The translations under genes were made by a program, and so were the position numbers. Under the pieces are notes generated by a model. The model saw only the letters and a program-made list of their open reading frames with translations. It had not been told where the DNA came from and made no database searches. A DNA stretch of 8,644 bases, taken from contig JAQULV010000034.1 of NCBI GenBank assembly GCA_028718405.1, forward strand, positions 1 to 8,644, given 5' to 3'. Below, in pieces: positions 6,475 to 8,644 of this stretch; position 1 is the stretch's first letter; each line of letters begins with the position of its first letter. Source of the stretch: Smithellaceae bacterium. GTDB lineage: Bacteria > Desulfobacterota > Syntrophia > Syntrophales > JAQULV01.

Positions 6475-6494
6475 AAACCCATGGCATTTTTTTT
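6464..6494 (+). terminator. Intrinsic terminator of the trp attenuator
   Basis: TGCCATGGG (6464-6472) and CCCATGGCA (6478-6486) form a perfect 9-bp stem around an AAAAA loop, followed by eight T (6487-6494). It lies between the leader ORF and trpB2, 40 bases before the trpB2 ATG, in the sense orientation. Its location upstream of the gene it would terminate marks it as an attenuator rather than the end of another unit; the nearest upstream gene points the other way. Confidence 0.92.
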
Positions 6495-6534
6495 AACGCG
6501 ACTATCGGAAGCGAAATTTAATAAGGAGGCAAGT

Positions 6535-7896
6535 ATGGAACAGATGAAGGTGGTTTTGAACGATGATGAGATGCCCACGCAGTGGTACAACATCCAGGCG
6601 GATCTTCCTACGCCGATGAGCCCGCCGCTTCACCCGGGAACGGGACAGCCCGTCGGGCCCGACGATCTGGCCCCGATCTTCCCCATGAATTTGATCGAGC
6701 AGGAAGTGAGCCAGCAGCGCTGGATCGATATCCCCGAAGAGGTCCTGGCGAAATACCTCATCTGGCGGCCTACGCCCCTGTGCCGGGCGCGCAACTTCGA
6801 GAAGCTCCTGGATGCCCCGGTCAAGATCTACTACAAGAACGAGGGGTACAGCCCAGCCGGTTCACACAAACCAAACACGGCCATCCCTCAAGCTTACTAC
6901 AACAAGATATCCGGCATCAAAAGGATCGCCACTGAAACAGGCGCCGGCCAGTGGGGAAGCGCCCTGTCCATGGCCTGCCAGATGTTCGGTCTGGAATGCC
7001 GCGTCTTCATGGTTAAGGTAAGTTACGAACAGAAGCCTTACCGCCGTCTGATGATGAAAACCTGGGGTGCCGAGTGCATCGCCAGTCCCAGCACGCTGAC
7101 GGAAGCGGGACGCCAGGTTCTCGCCGAGCACCCGGATTCCCCGGGCAGTCTGGGCATCGCGATCAGCGAGGCCGTGGAAGACGCCGTCACCCATGACAAT
7201 TCGCGCTACTCCCTGGGGAGCGTCTTGAACCATGTCCTCATGCACCAGACGATCATCGGCCTGGAGGCGAAGAAGCAGCTCGAGAAACTGGGCGTCTATC
7301 CCGATGTGGTCCTCGGCTGCGCGGGCGGCGGCAGCAACTTGGGCGGCATCGCGCTTCCCTTCGTCTGCGACAAGATCCACGGCAAGAACGTAACGACCAT
7401 CGCGGCCGAACCGACTTCCTGCCCGACACTAACGAGAGGACCCTTCGCGTACGATTTCGGCGATCTCGCCAAGAAGACGCCTCTGCTTCCCATGTACACC
7501 TTGGGACACGACTACGTGCCGGCTCCTATTCACGCCGGCGGTCTTCGCTACCACGGAATGGCTCCCATCATCAGCCATCTCGTTAAGGAGGGATTGATGG
7601 AGGCCAGGGCCTACAACCAGCTCGACACTTTCGATGCCGGCGTCAAGTGGGCTCGCTCGGAGGGCTTCATCCCGGCGCCCGAGACCAACCACGTCATCGC
7701 GGCCGTTGTGGAAGAGGCCAGACGAGCCAAGGAAGAGGGGAAGGAAAAGGTCATCCTCTTCAACTGGAGCGGCCACGGTCTCGTCGATCTGGCGGCCTAC
7801 GACGCCTTCTTCGAAGGAAAGCTCCTGCCCTACGAGTTGCCGGAGGAGGAGATCCAGCGCGCGCTGAAGGCCACCAACGGCTTCCCCAGGCCATAG
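6535..7896 (+). CDS. trpB: Tryptophan synthase beta chain, stand-alone TrpB2 type
   Basis: A 453-residue PLP enzyme that joins indole and serine to make tryptophan. The length and the N-terminal extension of about 75 residues ([26 protein letters not shown]) mark the TrpB2 subfamily; TrpB1 is about 400 residues. Key sites: the Schiff-base lysine K112 in GSHKPN, the catalytic glutamate E134 in ETGAGQWG (TrpB1 has H where this has W140), the phosphate loop GGGSN at 264-268 and SGHG at 412-415. The ATG at 6535 is chosen for AAGGAGG five bases upstream (6523-6529). The frame is open back to a GTG at 6418, but that stretch runs through the attenuator hairpins. No trpA or other trp gene is in the window, which fits TrpB2 enzymes that do not pair tightly with TrpA and may salvage free indole. 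Expression is probably set by the Trp attenuator. Confidence 0.93.
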   Translation: MEQMKVVLNDDEMPTQWYNIQADLPTPMSPPLHPGTGQPVGPDDLAPIFPMNLIEQEVSQQRWIDIPEEVLAKYLIWRPTPLCRARNFEKLLDAPVKIYYKNEGYSPAGSHKPNTAIPQAYYNKISGIKRIATETGAGQWGSALSMACQMFGLECRVFMVKVSYEQKPYRRLMMKTWGAECIASPSTLTEAGRQVLAEHPDSPGSLGIAISEAVEDAVTHDNSRYSLGSVLNHVLMHQTIIGLEAKKQLEKLGVYPDVVLGCAGGGSNLGGIALPFVCDKIHGKNVTTIAAEPTSCPTLTRGPFAYDFGDLAKKTPLLPMYTLGHDYVPAPIHAGGLRYHGMAPIISHLVKEGLMEARAYNQLDTFDAGVKWARSEGFIPAPETNHVIAAVVEEARRAKEEGKEKVILFNWSGHGLVDLAAYDAFFEGKLLPYELPEEEIQRALKATNGFPRP

Positions 7897-7918
7897 CTGA
7901 TACAGAGAGCAAGACAGC

Positions 7919-7962
7919 AGAGCCGTCAGGGGAAGAATCCCCTTGACGGCTCTCTTTTCTTT
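7919..7962 (+). terminator. Strong intrinsic terminator after trpB2
   Basis: AGAGCCGTCA (7919-7928) pairs perfectly with TGACGGCTCT (7944-7953). An inner GGGG/CCCC (7929-7932 with 7939-7942) extends the stem with one bulged T around an AAGAAT loop. The following CTTTTCTTT gives the T-rich tail. It ends the trpB2 transcript 23 bases after the stop codon, so the next gene probably has its own promoter or depends on readthrough. Confidence 0.9.
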
Positions 7963-7976
7963 GGGCACATTTGATA

Positions 7977-8261
7977 ATGATGGAAAAGAAAGATGATTAT
8001 CAGAAGATGATCACCCGCTGCCCGAAGCTGGGGCATGAGCTGGAGTTCTCCTATTGCCTCAAGGAAGAAGGCGATCTGCCCTGTCCCAGGATCGTGAAAT
8101 GCTGGCAGGACTATCTTCCGATCGAAGAGTACCTAAAGGAATTCTTCTCACCCGAAGATTGGGAGCGCTTTCAAAAACGCGAACCCAAGGATAAGATGAC
8201 GACGCTTCTGGAACTCATCGATCTGGCCAAAAAGAGAAAGGACAAGCCCTCCAGCCTTTAA
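7977..8261 (+). CDS. Small four-cysteine, probably metal-binding protein
   Basis: A 94-residue cytoplasmic protein (93 if the adjacent ATG at 7980 is used). Four cysteines fall in the first half: C15 in RCPKLGHELEFSYC, C27, C36 in LPCPR and C42 in KCW, with H20 nearby. The spacing C-x11-C-x8-C-x5-C looks like a zinc site or small iron-sulfur site. The C-terminal half is acidic then basic and helical (EEYLKEFFSPEDWERFQKR, LLELIDLAKKRKDK). I have the impression that similar small proteins are common in deltaproteobacterial genomes as uncharacterised ORFs; I cannot check this. No Shine-Dalgarno is visible, and the start lies only 14 bases after the trpB2 terminator, so the true start is uncertain. 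It is followed 31 bp later by rarA. Confidence 0.7.
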   Translation: MMEKKDDYQKMITRCPKLGHELEFSYCLKEEGDLPCPRIVKCWQDYLPIEEYLKEFFSPEDWERFQKREPKDKMTTLLELIDLAKKRKDKPSSL

Positions 8262-8292
8262 AGATGCCGGAAGCTGGCGCATCTCAATTCTT

Positions 8293-8644
8293 ATGGAACC
8301 TGAAAGCATAAACACCGACCCCCGACCGTTGGCCGACCGGATGCGACCGGCAAGCCTCGAGGAATACGTGGGACAGCCGCACCTCACCGCCGAGGGGTCG
8401 CTTCTGCGCCGGGCGCTTCAGGAAGACCAGCTCTTCTCCATGATCTTCTGGGGTCCGCCGGGATCGGGGAAGACGACGCTCGCCCGCATCATCGCCAGTG
8501 AAACGAAATCGCACTTCACGAGCTTTTCGGCCGTTCTCTCCGGTGTAAAGGAGATCCGTGCCGTCGTCGAGGAGGCCGCCACGCTGTGGCGTGAGGAGAA
8601 ACGCAAGACGGTCCTCTTTGTTGACGAGATCCACCGCTTCAATA
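8293..8644 (+). CDS. rarA: Replication-associated recombination protein A, N-terminal part (AAA+ ATPase)
   Basis: The first 117 codons of a gene that runs off the window; no stop is reached. The start MEPESINTDPRPLADRMRPASLEEYVGQPHL has the RarA/MgsA opening signature (PLADRMRP followed by a VGQ-H motif). Walker A is GPPGSGKTT at residues 54-62 with K60, and Walker B is VLFVDEIHRFN at 107-117 with D111 and E112. RuvB and DnaX clamp-loader subunits share the fold, but the DEIHRF and PLADRMRP motifs favour RarA, a clamp-loader-like ATPase that acts at stalled replication forks. The ATG at 8293 has no clear ribosome binding site; an internal ATG at codon 17 would cut the conserved motif, so 8293 is preferred. 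A full RarA is usually about 430-450 residues. Confidence 0.9.
   Translation, partial: MEPESINTDPRPLADRMRPASLEEYVGQPHLTAEGSLLRRALQEDQLFSMIFWGPPGSGKTTLARIIASETKSHFTSFSAVLSGVKEIRAVVEEAATLWREEKRKTVLFVDEIHRFN

Noticed and set aside
6418..6534. In-frame GTG extension of trpB2 by 39 codons
   Set aside because: The stretch is the attenuator itself (hairpins and T run). The ATG at 6535 has a strong AAGGAGG at correct spacing, and the resulting N-terminus fits TrpB2.
6330..6534. T-box riboswitch or TRAP-type control of trpB2
   Set aside because: I find no T-box antiterminator consensus (AGGGTGGNACCGCG-like) and no series of regularly spaced GAG/TAG triplets; the Trp-codon leader ORF explains the terminator better.
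6862..7380. 172-codon minus-strand ORF opposite trpB2
   Set aside because: Antisense shadow of a clear, motif-complete gene with high third-position GC, which produces long open antisense frames.

Overview
The window looks like a chromosomal segment of a moderately GC-rich Gram-negative bacterium. I guess Desulfobacterota (Syntrophia or another 'deltaproteobacterial' group). The guess rests on the domain style of the HD-GYP sensor, the stand-alone TrpB2 and the small four-cysteine protein; no rRNA or other marker gene confirms it. I saw no insertion sequence, CRISPR array, tRNA or rRNA.

Layout. Positions 3-326 (+) are the 3' end of an unrecognised gene. It is followed by a membrane-anchored HD-GYP cyclic-di-GMP phosphodiesterase (355-2655) and, 7 bp later, an enolase-superfamily epimerase/cycloisomerase (2663-3784). 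A class I/II PLP aminotransferase (3934-5298, -) converges on these two. Divergent from it is a small secreted orphan protein (5422-5739, +), which converges on a small charged orphan (5769-6050, -). Then come a stand-alone tryptophan synthase beta chain of the TrpB2 type (6535-7896, +), a small four-cysteine protein (7977-8261, +) and the 5' end of the AAA+ ATPase gene rarA/mgsA (8293 to the window edge, +).

The most interesting part is the 484-bp gap upstream of trpB2. It holds an unlisted 23-codon leader ORF (6330-6401) with four consecutive Trp codons. Downstream is a chain of mutually exclusive RNA pairings ending in a perfect 9-bp intrinsic terminator with eight T (6464-6494), 40 nt before the trpB2 start. 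The parts fit ribosome-mediated transcription attenuation by tryptophan. The wiring appears to need one more switch than the textbook E. coli trp leader, because the Trp codons lie too far from the anti-antiterminator to mask it directly. An intermediate pairing (6385-6393 with 6418-6426) closes the logic.

The genes do not form one pathway. The HD-GYP and epimerase genes are probably co-transcribed, trpB2 is its own attenuated unit closed by a strong terminator, and rarA belongs to the next unit.
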